A stretch of DNA of 23,602 nucleotides from assembly GCA_004335635.1 (NCBI GenBank), contig QAXH01004155.1:1-23602 (forward strand), read 5' to 3'. How positions within the stretch are numbered: the stretch's first letter is position 1; each line of letters starts with the position of its first letter. Made by a program: the position numbers and the translations under genes. This stretch comes from Chloromonas sp. AAM2. Its lineage: Eukaryota > Chlorophyta > Chlorophyceae > Chlamydomonadales > Chlamydomonadaceae. The notes beneath the pieces are model-generated. The model made no database searches, was not told where the DNA came from, and saw nothing but the letters and a program-made list of their open reading frames with translations. This document shows, piece after piece, positions 1-8,845 of the stretch.

Positions 1-133
1 GGGTGCATGGACAAGCTGAGGGTGCATGGACAAGCTGAGGGTGCATGGACAAGCTGAGGGTGCATGGACAAGCTGAGGGTGCATGGACAAGCTGAGGGTG
101 CATGGACAAGTTGAGGGTGCATGGACAAGTTGA
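1..133. repeat. 19-bp minisatellite, seven copies, cut by the window edge
   Basis: Seven head-to-tail copies of a 19-bp unit (GGGTGCATGGACAAGCTGA) fill the first 133 bases. The last two copies carry T for C at unit position 16. The array begins at base 1, so it probably continues to the left. On the minus strand it lies downstream of the TatD-like exons. Confidence 0.97.
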
Positions 134-331
134 GGGAGCCTGCCTGTTATTGGCATTGTGAGTGACTTGTGGAAGCAACAACGTACATGTTGGCGTGAGG
201 GAAGTATGCGGCCAACCAAACTGTGTATGGCCACAGTGTTAAGCAATACGACACCAAGTAGTATGGCCAGTCCTCGTAAGAACACAGCAAAGGAACATTG
301 TTTGCGAGTGCTGCCTCCTGCTAGCGCTCAC

Positions 332-1532
332 CTGTCTGCACCTCAGGGACGTCCCGCGACTACTTGTGAGTGGCATATAAGGCTTCAGTTCATGCCATAG
401 AAGGAGGTGCCATGGGGGTCGTGGGAGGGGTCTTGAAGGGGGAGGTGGTGGGAAGAGCAAAAAGTTTTTGCATGGCTGTCGTTTTGCCGGTCGCTCCTGT
501 GTGCTGTGAGGAAGGCAGTGTGAGGCGACAGGCCCTTCCCACCCGCATGCACTCACCATTGCGTACACAAACCCCGCCTGCTCCCTGGCTAGGCGAGTGA
601 TGGCCTCCACCTTGTCGAAGTCAGGGTGGTAGGCCACGACCACATGCACACCGGCTTCCCGCGCACGACTCAGCACCTGCGGACAGCAGGCCACATGCCA
701 GGTCACCGCACCTCCATGACGTTGCATGCCACTTTGGAAGACATATGTTCGTGCGTTATGGCCTCCCTAAGTTTCATGTTTGGTGTCGTTCCAGTGCTGC
801 AGTGTTTATTTTGCCAGGGTCCATGCAGTGCCTCCAGCTACTCTTAGTCTTAACATCATGAACGCAATTCAGAGGATGCAAACAGTGCAGGGTAAGCCCA
901 CCGCAGCCAGAATGCTCACTGCTGTATGATAATCACCATCATCATGACCTCATGTGCCAAACTGGCGAAAACCGCTCCGTGCACTAAGGCGTTCCTGGGT
1001 TTTGTGTGTTGTTGCGTTATGCCAGGTGCTTAGATGTTTGCCGTTTGCCATTGTCTACCCAGTGCCTTCTTAGTCGTGCTCTTTACATTACCAAAGGTGT
1101 GTCTGTCTGGGATGTAAGAAGGGGGCATTGGACCAGACAGATGCAATTGAGATGCCCACTGCTTCATGCCGTGTCAAGTAGAAGTTACCATCAGAAGCCT
1201 CCCTCACAAATGCAAGGTCTCACACTGACATCAACCAATGTACCCAACCTAGCCAACCATCTCTAAGAGCAGCCAGAACGTTCTGACCGAAGCTTCTAGT
1301 CCATGTGAAGATATCGCACCTTGAGCTGGTCCCTGTCAAACTGCCTGTTGGTGAGCTGTGCCCCGCAGTCCACCACCAGCAGCGGGCTGTCAAGGGGCAG
1401 CGGGGCGGGCGGGGCGGGCGAGACCTGCGCCACCGGGGGGCCGCTGCCCTTGTGCTTGTCAGCCTTCTGCTTCTCAACTATCTGCAGGAGCAGTAGGCAT
1501 CCAAGGGCAAGCATTGCCACAACATTCAGCAC
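332..1532 (-). CDS. TatD-family metal-dependent hydrolase-like protein, partial, with upstream hydrophobic segment
   Basis: Exons read on the minus strand are 1532-1320 and 676-557, with a less certain 28-nt exon at 359-332; the rest lies left of the window or was not found. The join at 1320/676 is phase 0. It gives a run matching the start of the TatD barrel: VVDCGAQLTNRQFDRDQLK (compare E. coli TatD, DIGVNLTSSQFAKDRDDV), then VLSRAREAGVHVVVAYHP and a helix ending GFVYAM. TatD proteins are TIM-barrel metal-dependent nucleases. As in the E. coli TatD/TATDN1 subgroup, the HxH motif of other members is replaced (here GAQ). A hydrophobic stretch with ALGCLLLL and a Pro-rich linker precede the fold. 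Exon 1 begins directly behind a CAG acceptor; the first in-frame ATG is at 1514, so it may be an internal exon or hold the start. The third exon does not look like the GxHP loop expected next. Confidence 0.6.
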
Positions 1533-3861
1533 CTGTGGACAATCTGCATCTGCCTGCGCCTTCGTGCCCTGTCAGTTTGTTCACGAATCTACACAGGTTG
1601 TCGGCTTGATGTTTGTTCCAGGCCTTGTCAGTTTCATCTGGCCTTGTCAGCAGAGAAAGGGCACAAATATTAGATGGGGCCTTAAAAGACCACCCTCGGC
1701 CATCACTGCAGGAAAGCCGGGCAATACCAGAAAAACCAGTTCATGTCGTTCAGCTTCTAAGGCTTGGCTACCAGAAGTAGCTAGTTGCACGCTTGTGCAG
1801 GTCCCACCAGTGCCAGCTCACCCAAATGTCCCTCCTGCCACTTCACAAATCTGAATGGTTCGGCCCATTGGTTGGGTTGGTTGTATTCAATGCTGGGTTT
1901 GATAAACCACGCTCATTCCACCACATAAGCTCAAAGACATTTCCTTAACTGTCATCAAGCAGTGTGAGCACTGCACAGCCAGCTTGCCAACCACACGTTT
2001 CTGATCCGCCCACCCCACACCTGTATTTTGTTGGTCCTGAGTGACTTCTTCCCCTCCCGGCTCCCCCCACGGTCCACACCTCCACTGAACATCCCACTGT
2101 CTCGCTGTTGCTAGAAATTGCAAGTGTGATGGTTGGCTGATCGAAACTGCTGCGATGCTGACCAGTGGTTGCTGCTTGATGGCTGCTGGTAGTCCACAGT
2201 ACTTAGTCCACCACCGCTAGGCCGTTTCAATCAGCTGGCGCTGACAGTCCAAACGCTGGAGGGGCTGTTGCGCGGTCAAGTCTTGGCTTACACTGCAACA
2301 TAAGCATGCACACGAATTGTATGTGTAGTACGTGTGTATGCATGCACCAGCGAGTGGTAGTAAACAGTGGTGGACTTTCTTCTTGACTTTCTGGTCATGG
2401 ACGCCTGCCTTCCTGCCAGCCTTCGGGCCTTATTCTGCCTACCTTCCTTCAACTTTCTTGCTCCGGATAGGTCAGAGCAGTGCACATCCCACCCTCCTAA
2501 TCATGTGACAGCTTCCCTAATGTAAAAGCACGGTAGAATATATACCTCTCCCATCTCATCATCAACAGTTGTGCTGACTCTGCAGCTAGGCTGCAAGTAT
2601 GATGCATGACCAAGCTCTGCTGACCCGCTGGCCGGCCACCAGCATCATCCACGCAAGTGAAGGGTATGCATACACCATCATGCAACAGACACAGGAGTCG
2701 TGGCACATGGTATGAGGTCAGAGACAAGTGCAATCAGCACAGTGCAGATCACATGCTTCAGTAGCGTAAGCCTGGTCATGTAACATGGACGGGTCAAGCA
2801 CAGTTTTCATGCACTTCTGTGAGACCTGATGTGATGGGAGTGAGCATGCGACTGATCGTTTTGCCGGTGTATGCATGCATGGACTCACGCAGGGTCTGGA
2901 AGCCGCTGTGGCCGAACTGTTGGTCCCCACCTCTGCCTGCCAGGTTTGAATCAGAGCAGATTGTTGAAAACAGCATGCAAAACTGATGCAAGTCTCAGGC
3001 GTGCAAGCCCATCATGTGCCATCATGTGCCATCATGCACCATGGTGCCACATGGCCAGTCAACGCATTTTGCGGTTACTTGATCTTGACTCTTTTTGTCA
3101 CCATCGGCCGTCGTAACGCTCTCTTGCCACCTACAAAGCCGTGCAGTCGTCTTGTACTTACGACGCAGCGATGGCTAGGTTTATTGGCTCATCCGCTGAG
3201 CAGCCAGAGTTGTACGTAGCAATGCGTAGGAGGGCCTATGGAAATTATGTGGGCATGCATAATCATCAAGGTGGGCGGACTGTGTCCTCTTGTCAACAAC
3301 TTGTGATAGGGTGGATGTTGTGTGTGTCTTGTCAACAACATCCCATCCAGTAGCAACGTTGTGATGTGCAAAGACTTTCTACTCCTTACACAATGTGAGT
3401 AACTCTTTGCTTGCTGTGCGCTGCACATAATTGATACAATGATTGTACGGGTGGGGTTGCAAAACGTCTAGAAGAACACAATGTCAGACGAAAGCGAACA
3501 AGCTTGCTTGGCAGGTCAGAAGGCGCATGAGACATTGGACAAAAGTTTCTGTGGTCCACATTTCTGCTCAATCAACAGGCAATCACAGCTAAAGTGCACT
3601 ACAAACCAATGTGTGGCAGGTGGAATCTTGTTGTTGCGGTATGAGGCACACTGCGGGACAGCTAGTCATGCCACGTCCACTGGCATGGGTTGAGGCAAAC
3701 ATGCAGCAACAACAGGCGATAAGGTGGAAGAGATGCCTTCCGTGTCCTCTGACGGCTTCCCTGGTATGATTACACATATACATTTTGCAGTGCAGCTGTC
3801 ATATGATGTGTGTTCCGATTAGCTCGTTGCCATCTAGCTCGCTCACACCGGGCGCATCAGT
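1533..3861. other. Gene-poor stretch, no supportable gene
   Basis: About 2.3 kb in which neither strand gave an exon set with consistent phase or a recognisable family. It holds minor repeats: CTGACAAGGCC twice near 1630, three imperfect CATCATGTGC units at 3009-3038, and TCTTGTCAACAAC twice near 3290 and 3326. A plus-strand run from 3171 (starting MARFIGSSAEQPELYVAM) and another from 3481 (MSDESEQACLAG) have protein-like composition but no partner exons, so no gene is called. Further exons or the promoter of the TatD-like gene may lie just right of 1532. Confidence 0.5.
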
Positions 3862-4058
3862 TCATTCCGCTGCTGCAAAGCCAGGGATGTGGTCGCACGT
3901 ACGAATCAGTTTGCCACACATATCTGCCAGTCACTTGTGGCTCATTGGTCTGCATGGTCACATGGGGTTCTCCAGTTAGCTGTACATAAGTACAGAAGAT
4001 TCAGGACTTCATCCCGCTGCTGCGAGGGCGTTGAAGCCAGGGATGTTGTTGCACGTGG
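3862..4058. repeat. Two diverged copies of a short segment
   Basis: The segment around 3862-3902 (CCGCTGCTGCAAAGCCAGGG, then ATGTGGTCGCACGT) returns in altered form at 4013-4055 (CCGCTGCTGC, a 13-nt insertion, then GAAGCCAGGGATG and TTGTTGCACGT). The second copy forms the 3' part of the candidate minus-strand exon at 4009-4148. The first copy reads similarly on the minus strand (CDHIPGF) but is interrupted by stops, so it looks like a decayed duplicate. Confidence 0.6.
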
Positions 4059-4148
4059 CCAGGTTGGAGCGGGCTGCGGAGCTCGTGGTGCACAGCTGAC
4101 TCTGGGCCAGGGACCGGTCCACAGCGGTACTGATAGGCCTGGTGATTC
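4009..4148 (-). CDS. Candidate terminal exon of an unidentified minus-strand gene
   Basis: On the minus strand a pyrimidine-containing acceptor (TCCTTGCTGCAG) is followed by an open frame of 46 codons ending in TGA. It encodes GITRPISTAVDRSLAQSQLC, then TTSSAARSNLATCNNIPGFN and ALAAAG. The frame entered from the acceptor needs two bases to complete a codon. No family was recognised and no phase-matched 5' exon could be tied to it with confidence. It might belong to the minus-strand gene starting at 6278, but phases did not fit. The composition is protein-like and the duplicated sequence at 3862-3902 reads similarly. This is a weak call. Confidence 0.3.
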
Positions 4149-4562
4149 CTGCAGCAAGGAGAAGCGGCTCTTTCTTAGCGCACACGCAGCCAGTGCTCAG
4201 GAGTATCAACGACCTGAGCCTCGGTGAACTGGGTGTTGTCTTTGAACTACCTTACACATTTGTCGCTTGGCTAGTAGCAAGTCACCCACGTGTTTTACCC
4301 TTCAACTACGAAACCCAGGTCAGTAGGAAAAGTGTTGAGGCTTGCCGCGTCATCAATCCTGATGTGGTCACGTCATGTGGTAGCGTTCATGCTCGGTGTA
4401 TGTCGGCCCCCCTGATGTACTAACAATAAAATTATATATACACAGACATACGAATGAGATGCAAGTGAAGTGTTCGGTTTCAGTGCATGAAGGTCAATTC
4501 GTTGATTTTGGATATAACAGTAGTCAGGGTCTATACTAATACTGTTACAGCATAATTCTGGG
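4149..4562. other. Unresolved stretch with one protein-like plus-strand run
   Basis: About 410 bases with no supported gene. A plus-strand open run near 4200-4318 reads SINDLSLGELGVVFELPYTF and then AWLVASHPRVLPFNYETQ, ending at a donor-like GTCAGT. The first part loosely recalls the start of an F-box, but there is no start, partner exon or confirming domain. AT-rich DNA with ATTATATATA follows at about 4430. Confidence 0.35.
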
Positions 4563-4843
4563 CACGCACGGTTTGAGAGTGGAAAAAGGCAGGCACGTTG
4601 CTCCTGATGAGCCTTACAACAGGAGATTTTGCACGATATGTGAGGCGGTTGACAACAGCAACAAGTTCATTGATAATCAATATTACCTTCATTTTGAATG
4701 TGTGAGCACTTTGGGTGTGAGGCAAGGAGATTGTTTCAAACACTTGTTCCAGATTCAGACTCCCAAGCGTTCGCGACTTTTGTATGCAGGACCCTAGTGA
4801 AGTGGCACGCTGCGTTCATGCGTGTCTTCAAACTACTGAGACC
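4563..4843 (+). mobile_element. Decayed C-terminal zinc-knuckle remnant of a LINE-like retroelement
   Basis: A plus-strand frame reads GLRVEKGRHVAPDEPYNRRF, then CTIC, a spacer, YYLHFEC, VRQGDCFKHLF. This follows the pattern LRxExGR...P...R.C..C...H...C...R...LF found at the C-terminal end of many non-LTR retroelement polyproteins; the putative zinc ligands are Cys 4630, Cys 4639, His 4690 and Cys 4699. After about 4750 the similarity moves to another frame (VRDFCMQDPSEVARCVHACL), so an indel has broken it. No reverse transcriptase motif was seen upstream, so only the 3' tail of an old insertion remains. The family match rests on pattern memory and was not searched. Confidence 0.45.
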
Positions 4844-5217
4844 GTTGGCAGTTGGTTTGTGTTATTGAATGGTACAAGGCTTTACAGTTGACTTTGGATA
4901 GGTATGCAGCTCCTCTCGCTAATCCTCGTGTTCGGCCCCCGGCCCCGCCATAGTTACTGTTTGCCAAACCCTTCCAAATGGCAACGCCCCACAGTAACGG
5001 CACGGGAAGGCCAGATTGTGCTGCGTTAGCCTTCTGGCAAGGAGCTGCATGTCTGCCCTTAGTTACTGTAGAGTTGAGTACTGGGAGATAACACAGCCTA
5101 TTGCGCTGGAAGTTGTTCAAGTTGACTTTGCTGTTGTTAAAAAGGGTGCAGTGGTGACCAGTAGGTTACCGGCGATTTCACTTCCCCCTTGCCCTCGCTG
5201 AGCAGTCTTCCTTCATG
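4844..5217. other. No gene recognised
   Basis: About 370 bases between the retroelement remnant and the AAC repeat. Both strands have open runs of 60-95 codons, but none has a recognisable domain or a convincing splice partner. Confidence 0.4.
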
Positions 5218-5249
5218 TAAACAACAACAACGACAACAACAACAACAGC
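5218..5249. repeat. AAC trinucleotide microsatellite
   Basis: An imperfect run of AAC units with one CGA interruption. It lies just past the proposed 3' end of the minus-strand gene at 5263-6278. Confidence 0.9.
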
Positions 5250-5262
5250 ATAATATTCATGC

Positions 5263-6278
5263 CTAACAGGGTTTGCGGACAGGATAGCACCCAAAGGTGT
5301 GGCCGCAACCATCGCCGTGTGTCATAATCCCCTTGACTGGCATGTTGGATGGGCTGGATACTCTCCCTTCCTGTGAGCTATGCAAGTACCTTTTCTACAA
5401 ACTTTGCGTTGCTAGCCTACCCACCAACTAGATGGACATGCTGTACTCACCGGCATAGCCCACATTATCAAACTGGTTCTGCACGATGTCCAGGAAGAAT
5501 GGAAAACTGCACAAGTTGCGAGGAATGCAATGCGCTTTGTGAAGGTGCATGAACCCACCACACTGCGCTCAGGATTTTATTATCCTGGCACGAGTTTTGT
5601 GCCAAGAGTAGGCACCTCGCCAGGCTGCTAAGTATTGACCTTGATGACCAACGCACAATGATACAATGCCTTGACTCACCCAACCTGTTGCGCAGTTCCA
5701 ACCTGCACATGAAAACCAAGCAGCATCCCTGTTGACATAAGACATAACAGACATGGTCCTACACTGGGGCCACAAGCATGCGGTGAATCGCAGTAGAGGG
5801 CCACTTCCAAGCGTCGTATCATACCATTGCACAGTGGGAGGCGAGTGTTATGGGTCGCGGATGTGATACTATTATTTATTGCATTGGTGTTGGGCATGGC
5901 TTTACAACAATGCCGGACGCTTACCTGACTGAAGAATTGCTGCAGTTTGCGCCTGCCACCAGCCGATGCTCCTACAGTCGCGATTGTTTCCTGGCCTGTT
6001 GTGTCTTCCTTTGATGTCCCATGCTGGAAGGCATGCATGTCATGTCCTTGCATCGGAAGCTGCTCTTTCCACCATGGGAAGGTATCACTGTTCGGCGCTT
6101 GCGAGTCGTGCTGCGGCTGTGACAGCTCGTGTGAGGCTGGTGAGGCGACGTCTACCAACGGTGCTGGTGCTAAGCTGCGGCCTGCTCTTGCCATAAAGAG
6201 TTTGTTGCACAAGGCCAAGCAAAGGACAAGAACGCTCAGCAACGGCCAGGCGCATAAGGGCCGCAGCGTGCGGAGCAT
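5263..6278 (-). CDS. Unidentified signal-anchored (type II or secreted) protein
   Basis: The first exon runs from ATG at 6278 to a GTAAGC donor after 5925 (118 codons, phase 0). Its N-terminus is a clear signal anchor (WPLLSVLVLCLALCNKLFMA). A polar Ser/Pro/His/Gln-rich stem follows, ending GGRRKLQQFFSQ. A strong later exon lies at about 5573-5455: it reads CGGFMHLHKAHCIPRN, LCSFPFFLDIVQNQFDNVGY, with donor GTGAGT. A last exon near 5331-5263 reads THGDGCGHTFGCYPVRKPC and a stop. The small exon between the first two is ambiguous (18 nt after 5710, or about 49 nt from 5728), and the last junction is one base out of phase in the frame given. FMHLHKA faintly recalls the HKAGGT loop of Golgi sulfotransferases, but the glycines are missing, so no function is assigned. 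Confidence 0.4.
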
Positions 6279-6648
6279 CGTGTTTTGTTATCGGCAGCGC
6301 ATGTATGCCTTTCTATCGATGACCGCATAGAACCTGGAGAAGCCTAGTTGAGAGCGAGTCTGAATTCAACGCGCGTCGCAGTGGCATGCACCTGTCAGTT
6401 TGAACGGCACAACACGGTGCCGAGTTGCGAAACAAAACAAAGTCGTGGCCTAGTTGTTGTACCCTTGTGCCGCTTCGATACCATGCAGGCCACTCTAGGC
6501 GCAAAAATAAGGCGTACCATATTCGAAGTTTAGGTGACAAAGGTGGCACAAACTTCGTGCAGGCGTTTTTCATAGATCATTGGAAGTGATGATAGATCAT
6601 GATGCAGAACAGAGAGAGGCTTTGCAGAGGCCGGGAAAGCCACACTAG
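6279..6648. promoter_or_regulatory. Intergenic gap between a minus-strand start and the 5' edge of the PPDK relic
   Basis: This 370-bp stretch probably holds the promoter and leader of the minus-strand gene starting at 6278. Neither strand shows any of the upstream PPDK blocks (ATP-grasp domain or phosphohistidine domain). It contains AAACAAAACAAAG (also found near 13990) and GCAGGCGTTTTTCA (also found just after the pyrophosphatase gene, near 19819). Confidence 0.35.
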
Positions 6649-8845
6649 TGGAATTATGTTGACGCAATGCGGAAACTTGGTGTCATGGCTAACGCCGACA
6701 CCCCGGCGGACGCCACTGCTGCGCGGAAGCGTGACGCGGAAGGTACCGGCCTTTGCCGCACAGAACACATGTTCTTCAGCAGCGCACAGCGCATCGCCAC
6801 GGTGCGGCGCATGATCGCGGCCGAGGAGCTGTGCTCGCCAGCGGTTGAGCAGGCCTTGGCAGAGCTTAAGACTTACCAGAAACATGACTTTGAAGAGATC
6901 TTCACGTAAGCTGACTTCCCTGTAATCGACATGTTGCTTGACGATTGTTTGGAGCTGCAGCCCGGCAGTTTTCATGATCGTGTCAGTCGGATTGTCTTTC
7001 CCAAGGCTCGCACTGCGCGCCCCCCCCGGAGGGTTTGCCCGTCACCATCCACCTGCTGGACCCTCTACTGCACGAGTTCCTGCCACACGAGGGACCCGCC
7101 CTGCGAACCTGTGCAAACAACTCGCGCAAGTGAGTGTGTGGCGACAACTCGTGTCTTGCTTCTCGGGCAATTCCTATCAGTTGCTTGCATGAAGGCCAGC
7201 CTAGTGCGTCCCTGCATGGCTGCACCCCTTGCATACCCCTGCGGTATTCAATGTCAGGAAATTCACCATATGTACCTTCAGCTTGTCAGGCGTCAATCGC
7301 AGACCTGTTGCGTGTCATCACCATGCACTGTGCAGGAGCTTCACTCGTCCAGTCGCATCGTGCGCAGTCGGTTGGCGGCACTGCTTGAGGCAAACCCCAT
7401 GATGGGTCTGCGCGGCTGCAGGCTGAGCGTGGTGCATCCTGAGATATCGCACATGCAGGCAAGCACTGAGACATACTCATCTGTAGTCAAAACTCACGCG
7501 GCTAGCTTGCCTTGGTTATCGGTCAGATCAGGAAGTACGGTCACACAGCAAAAAACAAGCTGGGGTGGAGTTGCGCTTGGCCAGCTTGGCTTCCTTGCTT
7601 CCTGGCCGGCATGTCCGCATGCCGAGCAATGCGTCGTGCATTGGTCACATCCACAGCAGTGCCTGCTTGGTCACGAATGAGCACGCTGTTTGTGAGTGTG
7701 GCGCTGTGCTTCTGTGCGTTTGTTGGCGCAGGCGGCTGCCGTGTTCAAGGCCGCCACCGCTGTTGTGCAGCGCGGCGGGCGCGTGTACCCGCACGTCATG
7801 GTGCCGCTGGGCGTGATTGACGAGCTGGAGGCACAGGCACAGGTCATTCGCAGGGCAGCGCTTGAGGTGGCAAGAGCAGCAGGTGGGTCACTGCCTGGAC
7901 AGGGCTGTGATCCCACACCGCGTGCCGATTACTGTATCGAAGGATCTCTTTGATTGGAAAGAAGGTTGGTTGCACTTCAGCAGCATTTGTCACTTTTGGG
8001 ACAATACTGTGAAGTAGCGTTCCAAACAGCTTTGTTGGTGTGGCACACACACGTGTGGCAACGACACTTGTCCTCGACTTGCATCGTTGGCTTTCCACGC
8101 ACATGTTTTCTTCTCCATGTTTCAACAGGTGTGGTTGTTCCCTACAAGGTGGGGCGCATGATCGAGATGCCCCGGGCAGCGCTCGCAGCGGGGGAGCTGG
8201 CCAAGACGGCGGCCTTCTTCTCATTCGGAACCAACAACCTCACACAGGTAGGGGATACCGATGACAACCTGCTACCCGTGAGCGTTCTTGCTTATTGGTT
8301 GTCAGGCGCTTGATAATACTTGGGGAGATAGTGTCTAGCTGCAGTAAAAGTTTGTGCTCCGCGCTGTGCAGATGACATTTGGCATCTCCCGCGACGATGC
8401 ACAGGCCAAGTTCCTGACGTATTGTAAGTTTCGCTCACTCTCCCTGGCTGCTTTTCAATGTTAGGCTCACTGGCGCGCTTTCACCTCCTTGTTTACTTTG
8501 GCTGGAAAGCCCGACTCATCGCATACATGGTCCAATTATTTTTGTCACATGCTGAGGCCTGATTGGATTGTGTTTCCTGCCGCATGTCAGACACCAAGCA
8601 CGGGCTGCTCCCAAACGACCCTTTCGAGACCATCGACGAGACAAGTGTGGGCGAGCTGGTGCGCATAGCTGTGGTCGCGCTGCGCGGCCCGATTTGACTC
8701 TGGGTATCTGCGGCGAGCATGGTGGGGACCCGGCAAGCATCGACTTCTGTTCCCGCGTGGGCTTGGACTACGTATCATGCTCGCCTCTGTGGCTAAGCTT
8801 GCTGCGGCCCAGGCGGCAATCAAGGCAAAGGCCAGCAAGGCTTGA
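6649..8845 (+). pseudogene. ppdK: Pyruvate phosphate dikinase, C-terminal PEP-binding half, disrupted
   Basis: PPDK interconverts pyruvate, ATP and Pi with PEP, AMP and PPi. Only its C-terminal TIM barrel is here. Exons are 6649-6905 (VMANADTP, GLCRTEHMFF, DFEEIF), about 7032-7129 (GLPVTIHLLDPLLHEFLP), 7336-7458 (EANPMMGLRGCRL), 7732-7882 (VYPHVMVPL), 8129-8247 ([25 protein letters not shown]), 8372-8423 (MTFGISRDD) and 8591-8845 ([10 protein letters not shown] with the catalytic Cys; final [16 protein letters not shown]). Introns are GT-AG except a GC-AG intron at 7459. Phases agree from exon 3 to exon 7. Lesions: the 6905/7032 junction is out of phase next to an 8-C run; exon 2 changes frame near 7101-7110; exon 7 changes frame near 8671-8676 (in-frame TGA at 8695) and again near 8785-8790, where FRVP is lost. 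The substrate Arg of IRLLDP is His (7050) and the Mg-binding Asp of GTNDLTQ is Asn (8236). The N-terminal half is absent. Sequencing errors could explain single indels, but not the substitutions or the truncation. Confidence 0.85.

Noticed and set aside
557..676. Resemblance of the GFVYAM exon to tryptophan synthase alpha (GFVYxVS)
   Set aside because: Joining it in phase to the exon at 1320-1532 gives the start of a TatD barrel, a longer and better ordered match.
239..727. 162-codon minus-strand open frame around the TatD-like exon
   Set aside because: Only the part at 557-676 looks coding and is bounded by an acceptor and a GTGAGT donor; the rest reads through intron sequence.
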